The position numbers and the translations under genes were made by a program. The notes below the pieces were generated by a model. That model had not been told where the DNA came from, did not search any database, and was given only the letters and a program-made list of their open reading frames with translations. From positions 806,001-870,000 of the forward strand of contig NC_079885.1 of the NCBI RefSeq assembly GCF_029227915.1: a DNA stretch of 64,000 nucleotides, in the 5' to 3' direction. This DNA is from Hydractinia symbiolongicarpus (lineage: Eukaryota; Cnidaria; Hydrozoa; Anthoathecata; Hydractiniidae). Shown piece by piece: positions 49,006-60,582 of the stretch (within the stretch, counting starts at the first letter, position 1; every line of letters begins with the position of its first letter).

Positions 49006-52000
49006 GATTTTTTAAATTATTTTTTCACCACTAAAACCCATGAGACTTGAAGTTTTCAAAAATGTTTTCATTTTTGATGAGACGCTTAATGAAAGAGGTT
49101 TAGTTGCCGGCAAACGAAATCTCGCGTTTTCCCGTAAATCCGGGGCTTGGCCCGTATAGTCGAATGTATACAAAGAAAGTACCCAGGGAGTAAACTCATT
49201 TCCCGAACGATTTTTTAAATTTTTTTTTCACCACTAAAACGCATGAGACTTGTAGTTTTTAAAAATGTTTTCATTTTTGATGAGACGCTAAATAAAAGAA
49301 GTTTAATCGCCGGCAAACGAAAACCCGCGATTTCCCGTAAGTCCCGGCTTGGCCCGTATAGTCAAAAGTATACAAAGAAAGTACCCAGGGAGTAAACTCA
49401 TTTCCCGAACGATTTTTTAAATTATTTTTTCACTACTAAAACGCATGAGACTTGTAGTTTTCAAAAATGTTTTCATTTTTGATGAGACGCTGAATAAAAG
49501 AAGTTTAATCGCCGGCAAACGAAAACCCGCGATTTCCCGTAAATCCCGGGCTTGGCCCGTATAGTCAAAAGTATACAAAGAAAGTACCCAGGGAGTAAAC
49601 TCATTTCCCGAACGATTTTTTAAATTATTTTTTCACCACTAAAACGCATGAGACTTGTAGTTTTCAAAAATGTTTTCATTTTTGATGAGACGCTTAATGA
49701 AAGACGTTTAATCGCCGGCAAACAAAATACCGCGTTTTCCCGTAAATCCGGGGCTTGGCCCGTATAGTCGAATGTATACAAAGAAAGTACCTAGGGAGTA
49801 AACTCATTTTCCGAACGATTTTTTAAATTTTTTTTTCACCACTAAAACGCATGAGACTTGTAGTTTTCAAAAATGTTTTTATTTTTGATGAGACGCTTAA
49901 TGAAAGAGGTTTAATCGCCGGCAAACAAAATACCGCGTTTTCCCGTAAATCCCGGCTTGGCCCGTATAGTCAAAAGTATACATAGAAAGTACCCAGGGAG
50001 TAAACTCATTTCCCGAACGATTTTTTAAATTATTTTTTCACCACTAAAACGCATGAGACTTGTAGTTTTTAAAAATGTTTTCATTTTCGATGAGACGCTG
50101 AATAAAAGAAGTTTAATCGCCGGCAAACGAAAACCCGCGATTTCCCGTAAATCCCGGGCTTGGCACGTATAGTCGAATGTATACAAAGAAAGTACCCTGT
50201 GAGTAAACTCATTTCCAGAACGATTTTTTAAATTTTTTTTTCACTACTAAAACGCATGAGACTTGTAGTTTTCAAAAATGTTTTCATTTTTGATGAGACG
50301 CTTAATGAAAGACGTTTAATCGCCGGCAAACAAAATACCGCGTTTTCCCGTAAATCCGCGGCTTGGCCCGTATAGTCGAATGTATACAAAGAAAGTACCT
50401 AGGGAGTAAACTCATTTCCCGAACGATTTTTTAAATTTTTTTTTCACCACTAAAACGCATGAGACTTGTAGTTTTCAAAAATGTTTTCATTTTCGATGAG
50501 ACGCTTAATGAAAGAGGTTTAATCGCCGGCAAACAAAATACCGCGTTTTCCCGTAAATCCCGGCTTGGCCCGTATAGTCAAAAGTATACATAGAAAGTAC
50601 CCAGGGAGTAAACTCATTTCCCGAACGATTTTTTAAATTATTTTTTCACCACTAAAACGCATAAGACTTGTAGTTTTTAAAAATGTTTTCATTTTCGATG
50701 AGACGCTGAATAAAAGAAGTTTAATCGCCGGCAAACGAAAACCCGCGATTTCCGGTAAATCCCGGGCTTGGCACGTATAGTCGAATGTATGCAAAGAAAG
50801 TACCCTGTGAGTAAACTCATTTCCAGAACGATTTTTTAAATTTTTTTTTCACTACTAAAACGCATGAGACTTGTAGTTTTCAAAAATGTTTTCATTTTTG
50901 ATGAGACGCTGAATAAAAGAAGTTTAATCGCCGGCAAACGAAAACCCGCGATTTCCCGTAAATCCCGGGCTTGGCCCGTATAGTCAAAAGTATACAAAGA
51001 AAGTACCCAGGGAGTAAACTCATTTCCCGAACGATTTTTTAAATTATTTTTTCACCACTAAAACGCATGAGACTTGTAGTTTTCAAAAATGTTTTCATTT
51101 TTGATGAGACGCTTAATGAAAGACGTTTAATCGCCGGCAAACAAAATACCGCGTTTTCCCGTAAATCCGGGGCTTGGCCCGTATAGTCGAATGTATACAA
51201 AGAAAGTACCTAGGGAGTAAACTCATTTCCCGAACGATTTTTTAAATTATTTTTTCACCACTAAAACGCATGAGACTTGTAGTTTTCAAAAATGTTTTCA
51301 TTTTTGATGAGACGCTTAATGAAAGACGTTTAATCGCCGGCAAACAAAATACCGCGTTTTCCCGTAAATCCGGGGCTTGGCCCGTATAGTCGAATGTATA
51401 CAAAGAAAGTACCTAGGGAGTAAACTCATTTTTCGAACGATTTTTTAAATTTTTTTTTCACCACTAAAACGCATGAGACTTGTAGTTTTCAAAAATGTTT
51501 TCATTTTTGATGAGACGCTTAATGAAAGAGGTTTAATCGCCGGCAAATAAAATACCGCGTTTTCCCGTAAATCCCGGCTTGGCCCGTATAGTCAAAAGTA
51601 TACATAGAAAGTACCCAGGGAGTAAACTCATTTCCCGAACGATTTTTTAAATTATTTTTTCACCACTAAAACGCATGAGACTTGTAGTTTTTAAAAATGT
51701 TTTCATTTTCGATGAGACGCTGAATAAAAGAAGTTTAATCGCCGGCAAACGAAAACCCGCGATTTCCCGTAAATCCCGGGCTTGGCACGTATAGTCGAAT
51801 GTATACAAAGAAAGTACCCTGTGAGTAAACTCATTTCCAGAACGATTTTTTAAATTTTTTGTTCACTACTAAAACGCATGAGACTTGTAGTTTTCAAAAA
51901 TGTTTTCATTTTTGATGAGACGCTTAATGAAAGACGTTTAATCGCCGGCAAACAAAATACCGCGTTTTCCCGTAAATCCGCGGCTTGGCCCGTATAGTCG

Positions 52001-52168
52001 AATGTATACAAAGAAAGTACCTAGGGAGTAAACTCATTTCCCGAACGATTTTTTAAATTTTTTTTTCACCACTAAAACGCATGAGACTTGTAGTTTTCAA
52101 AAATGTTTTCATTTTTGATGAGACGCTTAATGAAAGAGGTTTAATCGCCGGCAAACAAAATACTGCGT
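49006..52168 (+). repeat. Third unit-5 head followed by a 7/8-monomer repetition
   Basis: Starts with the ACTTGAAG monomer (here AAAACCCATG) and GTAAGTCC at 49337. From about 49444 a series (GGGCTTGGCCC; AATACCGCG with CCGGGGC and CCTAGGG; ACATAG; TTTTCGATG with GGCACG; CCGCGGC) is repeated from about 50870. The offset is 1,419 bp at first and 1,622 bp after an extra AATACCGCG monomer (51,2xx): CCGCGGC lies at 50357 and 51979. Small private changes include GCAAATAAAATACC near 51543 and AATACTGCG near 52160. Confidence 0.85.
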
Positions 52169-52856
52169 TTTCCCGTAAATCCCGGCTTGGCCCGTATAGT
52201 CAAAAGTATACATAGAAAGTACCCAGGGAGTAAACTCATTTCCCGAACGATTTTTTAAATTATTTTTTCACCACTAAAACGCATAAGACTTGTAGTTTTT
52301 AAAAATGTTTTCATTTTCGATGAGACGCTGAATAAAAGAAGTTTAATCGCCGGCAAACGAAATCCCGCGATTTCCCGTAAATCCCGGGCTTGGCCCGTAT
52401 AGTCAAAAGTATACAAAGAAAGTACCCAGAGAGTAAACTCATTTCCCGAACGATTTTTTAAGTTATTTTTTCACCACTAAAACGCATAAGACTTGTAGTT
52501 TTTAAAAATGTTTTCACTTTTTATGAGACGCTGAATAAAAGACGTTTAATCGCCGGCAAACGAAAACCCGCGATTTCCCGTAAATCCCGGCTTGGCCCGT
52601 ATTGTCAAAAGTATACATAGAAAGTACCCAGGGAGTAAACTCATTTCCCGAACGATTTTTTAAATTATTTTTTCACCACTAAAACGCATGAGACTTGTAG
52701 TTTTTAAAAATGTTTTCATTTTCGATGAGACGCTGAATAAAAGAAGTTTAATCGCCGGCAAACGAAAACCCGCGATTTCCCGTAAATCCCGGGCTTGGCC
52801 CGTATAGTCAAAAGTATACAAAGAAAGTACCCAGGGAGTAAACTCATTTCCCGAAC

Positions 52857-53376
52857 GATTTTTTAAATTATTTTTTCACTACTAAAACGCATGAGACTTG
52901 TAGTTTTCAAAAATGTTTTCATTTTTGATGAGACGCTGAATAAAAGAAGTTTAATCGCCGGCAAACGAAAACCCGCGATTTCCCGTAAATCCCGGGCTTG
53001 GCCCGTATAGTCAAAAGTATACAAAGAAAGTACCCAGGGAGTAAACTCATTTCCCAAACGATTTTTTAAATTATTATTTCACCACTGAAACGCATAAGAC
53101 TTGTAGTTTTCAAGAATGTTTTCATTTTTGATGAGACGCTGAATAAAAGCAGTTTAATTGCCGGCAAACGAAAACCCGCGATTTCCCGTAAATCCCGGGC
53201 TTGGCACGTATAGTCGAATGTATACATAGAAAGTATCCTGTGAGTAAACTCATTTCCAGAACGATTTTTTAAATTTTTTTTTCACCACTACGCGTTTTCC
53301 CGTAAATCCCGGGCTTGGCCCGTATAGTCAAAAGTATACAAAGAAAGTACCCAGGGAGTAAACTCATTTCCCGAAC
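52857..53376 (+). repeat. 520-bp composite unit (203 + 203 + 114), copy 1
   Basis: Consists of the full monomers 52857 (CACTACTAAAACG) and 53060 (CCACTGAAACG, CAAGAATG) and a 114-bp truncated monomer at 53263. The next 520 bp (53377-53896) repeat the order with small differences (TTATTATTTTACC, GTACGCTG against GTATCCTG, TAAATACGGGG). This is the only stretch where the repeat unit is not a whole number of monomers. Confidence 0.93.
53263..53376 (+). repeat. 114-bp truncated monomer (first of four)
   Basis: After TTCACCACTA the sequence jumps to CGCGTTTTCCCG, removing 89 bp that normally hold the A/T dyad and the CGCCGGC palindrome. The right side comes from a monomer with the CGCGTTTTCC variant. 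Identical junctions start at 53783, 56726 and 57246, so one deletion was copied twice: first as the 520-bp unit, then within D5. Confidence 0.95.
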
Positions 53377-53896
53377 GATTTTTTAAATTATTTTTTCACT
53401 ACTAAAACGCATGAGACTTGTAGTTTTCAAAAATGTTTTCATTTTTGATGAGACGCTGAATAAAAGAAGTTTAATCGCCGGCAAACGAAAACCCGCGATT
53501 TCCCGTAAATCCCGGGCTTGGCCCGTATAGTCAAAAGTATACAAAGAAAGTACCCAGGGAGTAAACTCATTTCCCAAACGATTTTTTAAATTATTATTTT
53601 ACCACTGAAACGCATAAGACTTGTAGTTTTCAAGAATGTTTTCATTTTTGATGAGACGCTGAATAAAAGCAGTTTAATTGCCGGCAAACGAAAACCCGCG
53701 ATTTCCCGTAAATCCCGGGCTTGGCACGTATAGTCGAATGTATACATAGAAAGTACGCTGTGAGTAAACTCATTTCCAGAACGATTTTTTAAATTTTTTT
53801 TTCACCACTACGCGTTTTCCCGTAAATACGGGGCTTGGCCCGTATAGTCGAATGTATACAAAGAAAGTACCCAGGGAGTAAACTCATTTCCCGAAC
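53377..53896 (+). repeat. 520-bp composite unit, copy 2
   Basis: Monomers at 53377, 53580 and the truncated 53783. Both composite units are carried again by D5 copy 2 at 56320-56839 and 56840-57359. A related pair without the truncated third member occurs at 59378/59581, 60583/60786 and 62816/63019. Confidence 0.93.
53783..53896 (+). repeat. 114-bp truncated monomer, copy 2
   Basis: Same ACTA/CGCG junction as 53263; differs by TAAATACGGGG and GTCGAATG on its right side where the first has TAAATCCCGGG and GTCAAAAG. Confidence 0.94.
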
Positions 53897-54300
53897 GATT
53901 TTTTAAATATTTTTTTCACCACTAAAACGCATGAGACTTGTAGTTTTTAAAAATGTTTTCATTTTTGATGAGACGCTGAATAAAAGAAGTTTAATCGCCG
54001 GCAAACGAAAACCCGCGATTTGCCGTAAATCCCGGGCTTGGCCGGTATAGTCAAAAGTATACAAAAAAGTACCCAGGGAGTAAACTCATTTCCCCAACGA
54101 TTTTTTATATTATTTTTTTACCACTAAACGCATGAGACTTGTAGTTTTCAAAAATATTTTCATATTTGATGGGACGCTGAATAAAAGAAGTTTAATCGCC
54201 GGCAAACGAAAATCCGCGATTTCCCGTAAATCCCGGACTCGGCCCGTATAGTCAAAAGTATACAAAGAAAGTACCCAGGGAGTAAACTCATTTCCCGAAC

Positions 54301-54503
54301 GATTTTTTAAATTATTTTTTCACCACTAAAACACAAGAGACTTGAAGTTTTCAAAAATGTTTTCATTTTTGATGAGACGCTTAATGAAAGAGGTTTAGTC
54401 GCCGGCAAACGAAATCCCGCGTTTTCCCGTAAATCCGGGGCTTGGCCCGTATAGTCAAATGTATTCAAAGAAAGTACCCAGGGAGTAAACTCATTTCCCG
54501 AAC
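54301..54503 (+). repeat. ACTTGAAG B-like phase-marker monomer
   Basis: This monomer type (ACTTGAAG, CTTAATGAAAGAGG, GGTTTAGTCGCC, CGCGTTTTCC) heads the right-zone HOR units at 45157, 46980, 49006, 54301 and 57764. The last two have ACACAAGAGAC and GTATTCAAAG. Spacings are 1,823, 2,026, 5,295 and 3,463 bp; the two long ones are accounted for by the repeated series, the 114-bp monomers and D5. Confidence 0.87.
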
Positions 54504-54908
54504 GATTTTTTAAATTTTTTTTTCACCACTAAAACGCATGAGACTTGTAGTTTTTAAAAATGTTTTCATTTTTGATGAGACGTTAAATAAAAGAAGTTTA
54601 ATCGCCGGCAAACGAAAACCCGCGATTTCCCGTAAATCCCGGCTTGGCCCGTATAGTCAAAAGTATACATAGAAAGTACCCAGGGAGTAAACTCATTTCC
54701 CAAACGATTTTTTAAATTATTTTTTCACCACTAAAACGCATGAGACTTGTAGTTTTTAAAAATGTTTTCATTTTCGATGAGACGCTGAATAAAAGAAGTT
54801 TAATCGCCGGCAAACGAAAACCCGCGATTTCCCGTAAATCCCGGGTTTGGCCCGTATAGTCAAAAGTATACAAAGAAAGTACCCAGGGAGTAAACTCATT
54901 TCCCGAAC

Positions 54909-55105
54909 GATTTTTTAAATTATTTTTTCACTACTAAAACGCATGAGATTTGTAGTTTTTAAAAATGTTTTCATTTTTGATGAGACGCTGAATAAAAGAA
55001 GTTTAATCGCCGGCAAACGAAAACCCGCGATTTCCCGTAAATCCCTGGCCGTATAGTCAAAGGTATACAAAGAAAGTACCCAGAGAGTAAACTCATTTCC
55101 CGAAC
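54909..55105 (+). repeat. 197-bp monomer with 6-bp deletion in the GC dyad
   Basis: AATCCCTGGCCGTATAG replaces the usual GGGCTTGGCCC segment, losing six bases and the CGGGC/GCCCG inverted repeat. It also has AAAGGTATAC. The D5 copy is at 58372-58568. Confidence 0.92.
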
Positions 55106-56725
55106 GATTTTTTAAATTATTTTTTCACCACTAAAACGCATGAGACTTGTAGTTTTCAAAAATGTTTTCATTTTTGATGAGACGCTAAATGAAAGAGGTT
55201 TAATCGCCGGCAAACAAAATACCGCGTTTTCCCGTAAATCCGGGGTTGGCCCGTATAGTCGAATGTATACAAAGAAAGTACCTAGGGAGTAAACTCATTT
55301 CCCGAACGATTTTTTAAATTTTTTTTTCACCACTAAAACGCATGAGACTTGTAGTTTTCAAAAATGTTTTCATTTTTGATGAGACGCTAAATGAAAGAGG
55401 TTTAATCGCCGGCAAACAAAATACCGCGTTTTCCCGTAAATCCGGGGTTGGCCCGTATAGTCGAATGTATACAAAGAAAGTACCTAGGGAGTAAACTCAT
55501 TTCCCGAACGATTTTTTAATTTTTTTTTTCACCACTAAAACGCATGAGACTTGTAGTTTTCAAAAATGTTTTCATTTTTGATGAGACGCTTAATGAAAGA
55601 GGTTTAATCGCCGGAAAACGAAAACCGGCGATTTCCCGTAAATCCCGGCTTGGCCCGTATAGTCAAAAGTATACATAGAAAGTACCCAGGGAGTAAACTC
55701 ATTTCCCGAACGATTTTTTAAATTATTTTTTCACCACTAAAACGCATAAGACTTGTAGTTTTTAAAAATGTTTTCATTTTCGATGAGACGCTGAATAAAA
55801 GAAGTTTAATCGCCGGCAAACGAAATCCCGCGATTTCCCGTAAATCCCGGGCTTGGCCCGTATAGTCAAAAGTATACAAAGAAAGTACCCAGAGAGTAAA
55901 CTCATTTCCCGAACGATTTTTTAAGTTATTTTTTCACCACTAAAACGCATAAGACTTGTAGTTTTTAAAAATGTTTTCACTTTTTATGAGACGCTGAATA
56001 AAAGACGTTTAATCGCCGGCAAACGAAAACCCGCGATTTCCCGTAAATCCCGGCTTGGCCCGTATTGTCAAAAGTATACATAGAAAGTACCCAGGGAGTA
56101 AACTCATTTCCCGAACGATTTTTTAAATTATTTTTTCACCACTAAAACGCATGAGACTTGTAGTTTTTAAAAATGTTTTCATTTTCGATGAGACGCTGAA
56201 TAAAAGAAGTTTAATCGCCGGCAAACGAAAACCCGCGATTTCCCGTAAATCCCGGGCTTGGCCCGTATAGTCAAAAGTATACAAAGAAAGTACCCAGGGA
56301 GTAAACTCATTTCCCGAACGATTTTTTAAATTATTTTTTCACTACTAAAACGCATGAGACTTGTAGTTTTCAAAAATGTTTTCATTTTTGATGAGACGCT
56401 GAATAAAAGAAGTTTAATCGCCGGCAAACAAAAACCCGCGATTTCCCGTAAATCCCGGGCTTGGCCCGTATAGTCAAAAGTATACAAAGAAAGTACCCAG
56501 GGAGTAAACTCATTTCCCAAACGATTTTTTAAATTATTATTTCACCACTGAAACGCATAAGACTTGTAGTTTTCAAGAATGTTTTCATTTTTGATGAGAC
56601 GCTGAATAAAAGCAGTTTAATTGCCGGCAAACGAAAACCCGCGATTTCCCGTAAATCCCGGGCTTGGCACGTATAGTCGAATGTATACATAGAAAGTATC
56701 CTGTGAGTAAACTCATTTCCAGAAC

Positions 56726-56839
56726 GATTTTTTAAATTTTTTTTTCACCACTACGCGTTTTCCCGTAAATCCCGGGCTTGGCCCGTATAGTCAAAAGTAT
56801 ACAAAGAAAGTACCCAGGGAGTAAACTCATTTCCCGAAC
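56726..56839 (+). repeat. 114-bp truncated monomer, copy 3
   Basis: D5 copy of the 53263 monomer, exactly 3,463 bp downstream. Confidence 0.94.
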
Positions 56840-57245
56840 GATTTTTTAAATTATTTTTTCACTACTAAAACGCATGAGACTTGTAGTTTTCAAAAATGTT
56901 TTCATTTTTGATGAGACGCTGAATAAAAGAAGTTTAATCGCCGGCAAACGAAAACCCGCGATTTCCCGTAAATCCCGGGCTTGGCCCGTATAGTCAAAAG
57001 TATACAAAGAAAGTACCCAGGGAGTAAACTCATTTCCCAAACGATTTTTTAAATTATTATTTTACCACTGAAACGCATAAGACTTGTAGTTTTCAAGAAT
57101 GTTTTCATTTTTGATGAGACGCTGAATAAAAGCAGTTTAATTGCCGGCAAACGAAAACCCGCGATTTCCCGTAAATCCCGGGCTTGGCACGTATAGTCGA
57201 ATGTATACATAGAAAGTACGCTGTGAGTAAACTCATTTCCAGAAC

Positions 57246-57359
57246 GATTTTTTAAATTTTTTTTTCACCACTACGCGTTTTCCCGTAAATACGGGGCTTG
57301 GCCCGTATAGTCGAATGTATACAAAGAAAGTACCCAGGGAGTAAACTCATTTCCCGAAC
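57246..57359 (+). repeat. 114-bp truncated monomer, copy 4
   Basis: D5 copy of the 53783 monomer, exactly 3,463 bp downstream, sharing TAAATACGGGG. Confidence 0.94.
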
Positions 57360-58851
57360 GATTTTTTAAATATTTTTTTCACCACTAAAACGCATGAGAC
57401 TTGTAGTTTTTAAAAATGTTTTCATTTTTGATGAGACGCTGAATAAAAGAAGTTTAATCGCCGGCAAACGAAAACCCGCGATTTGCCGTAAATCCCGGGC
57501 TTGGCCGGTATAGTCAAAAGTATACAAAAAAGTACCCAGGGAGTAAACTCATTTCCCCAACGATTTTTTATATTATTTTTTTACCACTAAACGCATGAGA
57601 CTTGTAGTTTTCAAAAATATTTTCATATTTGATGGGACGCTGAATAAAAGAAGTTTAATCGCCGGCAAACGAAAATCCGCGATTTCCCGTAAATCCCGGA
57701 CTCGGCCCGTATAGTCAAAAGTATACAAAGAAAGTACCCAGGGAGTAAACTCATTTCCCGAACGATTTTTTAAATTATTTTTTCACCACTAAAACACAAG
57801 AGACTTGAAGTTTTCAAAAATGTTTTCATTTTTGATGAGACGCTTAATGAAAGAGGTTTAGTCGCCGGCAAACGAAATCCCGCGTTTTCCCGTAAATCCG
57901 GGGCTTGGCCCGTATAGTCAAATGTATTCAAAGAAAGTACCCAGGGAGTAAACTCATTTCCCGAACGATTTTTTAAATTTTTTTTTCACCACTAAAACGC
58001 ATGAGACTTGTAGTTTTTAAAAATGTTTTCATTTTTGATGAGACGTTAAATAAAAGAAGTTTAATCGCCGGCAAACGAAAACCCGCGATTTCCCGTAAAT
58101 CCCGGCTTGGCCCGTATAGTCAAAAGTATACATAGAAAGTACCCAGGGAGTAAACTCATTTCCCAAACGATTTTTTAAATTATTTTTTCACCACTAAAAC
58201 GCATGAGACTTGTAGTTTTTAAAAATGTTTTCATTTTCGATGAGACGCTGAATAAAAGAAGTTTAATCGCCGGCAAACGAAAACCCGCGATTTCCCGTAA
58301 ATCCCGGGTTTGGCCCGTATAGTCAAAAGTATACAAAGAAAGTACCCAGGGAGTAAACTCATTTCCCGAACGATTTTTTAAATTATTTTTTCACTACTAA
58401 AACGCATGAGATTTGTAGTTTTTAAAAATGTTTTCATTTTTGATGAGACGCTGAATAAAAGAAGTTTAATCGCCGGCAAACGAAAACCCGCGATTTCCCG
58501 TAAATCCCTGGCCGTATAGTCAAAGGTATACAAAGAAAGTACCCAGAGAGTAAACTCATTTCCCGAACGATTTTTTAAATTATTTTTTCACCACTAAAAC
58601 GCATGAGACTTGTAGTTTTCAAAAATGTTTTCATTTTTGATGAGACGCTAAATGAAAGAGGTTTAATCGCCGGCAAACAAAATACCGCGTTTTCCCGTAA
58701 ATCCGGGGTTGGCCCGTATAGTCGAATGTATACAAAGAAAGTACCTAGGGAGTAAACTCATTTCCCGAACGATTTTTTAAATTTTTTTTTCACCACTAAA
58801 ACGCATGAGACTTGTAGTTTTCAAAAATGTTTTCATTTTTGATGAGACGCT

Positions 58852-60582
58852 TAATGAAAGAGGTTTAATCGCCGGAAAACGAAAACCGGCGATTTCCCGT
58901 AAATCCCGGGCTTGGCACGTATAGTCGAATGTATACAAAGAAAGTACCCTGTGAGTAAACTCATTTCCAGAACGATTTTTTAAATTTTTTTTCACCACTA
59001 AAACGCATAAGACTTGTAGTTTTTAAAAATGTTTTCATTATTGATGAGACGCTGAATAAAAGAAGTTTAATCGCCGGCAAACGAAAACCCGCGATTTCCC
59101 GTAAATCCTGGCTTGGCCCGTATAGTCAAAAGTATACATAGAAAGTACCCAGGGAGTAAACTCATTTCCCGAACGATTTTTTAAATTATTTTTTCACCAC
59201 TAAAACGCATGAGACTTGTAGTTTTTAAAAATGTTTTCATTTTCGATGAGACGCTGAATAAAAGAAGTTTAATCGCCGGCAAACGAAAACCCGCGATTTC
59301 CCGTAAATCCCGGGCTTGGCCCGTATAGTCAAAAGTATACAAAGAAAGTACCCAGGGAGTAAACTCATTTCCCGAACGATTTTTTAAATTATTTTTTCAC
59401 TACTAAAACGCATGAGACTTGTAGTTTTCAAAAATGTTTTCATTTTTGATGAGACGCTGAATAAAAGAAGTTTAATCGCCGGCAAACGAAAACCCGCGAT
59501 TTCCCGTAAATCCCGGGCTTGGCCCGTATAGTCAAAAGAATACAAAGAAAGTACCCAGGGAGTAAACTCATTTCCCAAACGATTTTTTAAATTATTATTT
59601 CACCACTGAAACGCATAAGACTTGTAGTTTTCAAGAATGTTTTCATTTTTGATGAGACGCTGAATAAAAGCAGTTTAATCGCCGGCAAACGAAAACCCGC
59701 GATTTCCCGTAAATCCCGGGCTTGGCACGTATAGTCGAATGTATACAAAGAAAGTACCCTGTGAGTAAACTCATTTCCAGAACGATTTTTTAAATTATTT
59801 TTTCACCACTAAAACGCATAAGACTTGTAGTTTTTAAAATTGTTTTTATTTTTGATGAGACGCTGAATAAAAGAAGTTTAATCGCCGGCAAACGAAAACC
59901 CGCGATTTCCCGTAAATCCCGGCTTGGCCCGTATAGTCAAAAGTATACATAGGAAGTAAACTCATTTCCCGAACGATTTTTTAAATTATTTTTTCACCAC
60001 TAAAACGCATGAGACTTGTACTTTTTAAAAATGTTTTCATTTTCGATGAGACGCTGAATAAAAGAAGTTTAATCGCCGGCAAACGAAATCCCACGATTTC
60101 CCGTAAATCCCGGGCTTGGCCCGTATTGTCAAAAGTGTACAAAGAAAGTACCCAGAGAGTAAACTCATTTTTCGAACGATTTTTTAAGTTATTTTTTCAC
60201 CACTAAAACGCATAAGACTTGTAGTTTTTAAAAATGTTTTCATTTTTGATGAGACGCTGAATAAAAAAAGTTTAATCGCCGGCAAACGAAAACCCGCGAT
60301 TTCCCGTAAATCCCGGCTTGGCCCGTATAGTCAAAAGTATACATAGAAAGTACCCAGGGAGTAAACTCATTTCCCGAACGATTTTTTAAATTATTTTTTC
60401 ACCACTAAAACGCATGAGACTTGTAGTTTTTAAAAATGTTTTCATTTTCGATGAGACGCTGAATAAAAGAAGTTTAATCGCCGGCAAACGAAAACCCGCG
60501 ATTTCCCGTAAATCCCGGGCTTGGCCCGTATAGTCAAAAGTATACAAAGAAAGTACCCAGGGAGTAAACTCATTTCCCGAAC
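58852..60582 (+). repeat. Irregular right-zone block after D5
   Basis: Contains GGCACG / CCTGTGAG, ACATAGAAAG and TTTTCGATG monomers in the order seen before 52,169, then the CACTACTA / CCACTGAAACG pair at 59378 and 59581. It also has single changes such as TTCATTATTG, AAAATTGTTTTTATT and CTTGTACTTTT. The 191-bp monomer annotated below lies inside it. Confidence 0.82.
59784..59974 (+). repeat. 191-bp monomer with 11-bp deletion
   Basis: GTATACATAGGAAGTAAACTC joins ACATAG directly to GAAGTAAACTC, dropping the AAAGTACCCAG segment; the copy is otherwise of the 202-bp class. I saw it once only. Confidence 0.93.

Larger units (their letters stand above)
52169..55388 (+). repeat. Segmental duplication D5, copy 1 (3,220 bp)
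   Basis: Matches 55632-58851 at offset 3,463 bp. I found one mismatch (G at 52967, A at 56430). All rare tags are shared: TTTTTTAAGTTATT, CACTTTTTATGAG, AAAAGACG, GTATTGTC, the two 114-bp monomers, TAAATACGGGG, ACAAAAAAGTACC, TTTCCCCAACG, ACACAAGAGAC, GACGTTAAATAAAAG and CCCTGGCCGTATAG. The right end is GCTAAATG versus GCTTAATG. Confidence 0.94.
55632..58851 (+). repeat. Segmental duplication D5, copy 2 (3,220 bp)
   Basis: Partner of 52169-55388. Between the copies, 55389-55631 holds an additional CTAAATG / CCGGGGTTGG monomer and the start of a CCGGAAAACG / ACCGGCG monomer. Copy 2 resumes the same ACCGGCG sequence at 58852 but one monomer earlier, so the exchange was offset by one repeat. 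Confidence 0.94.
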
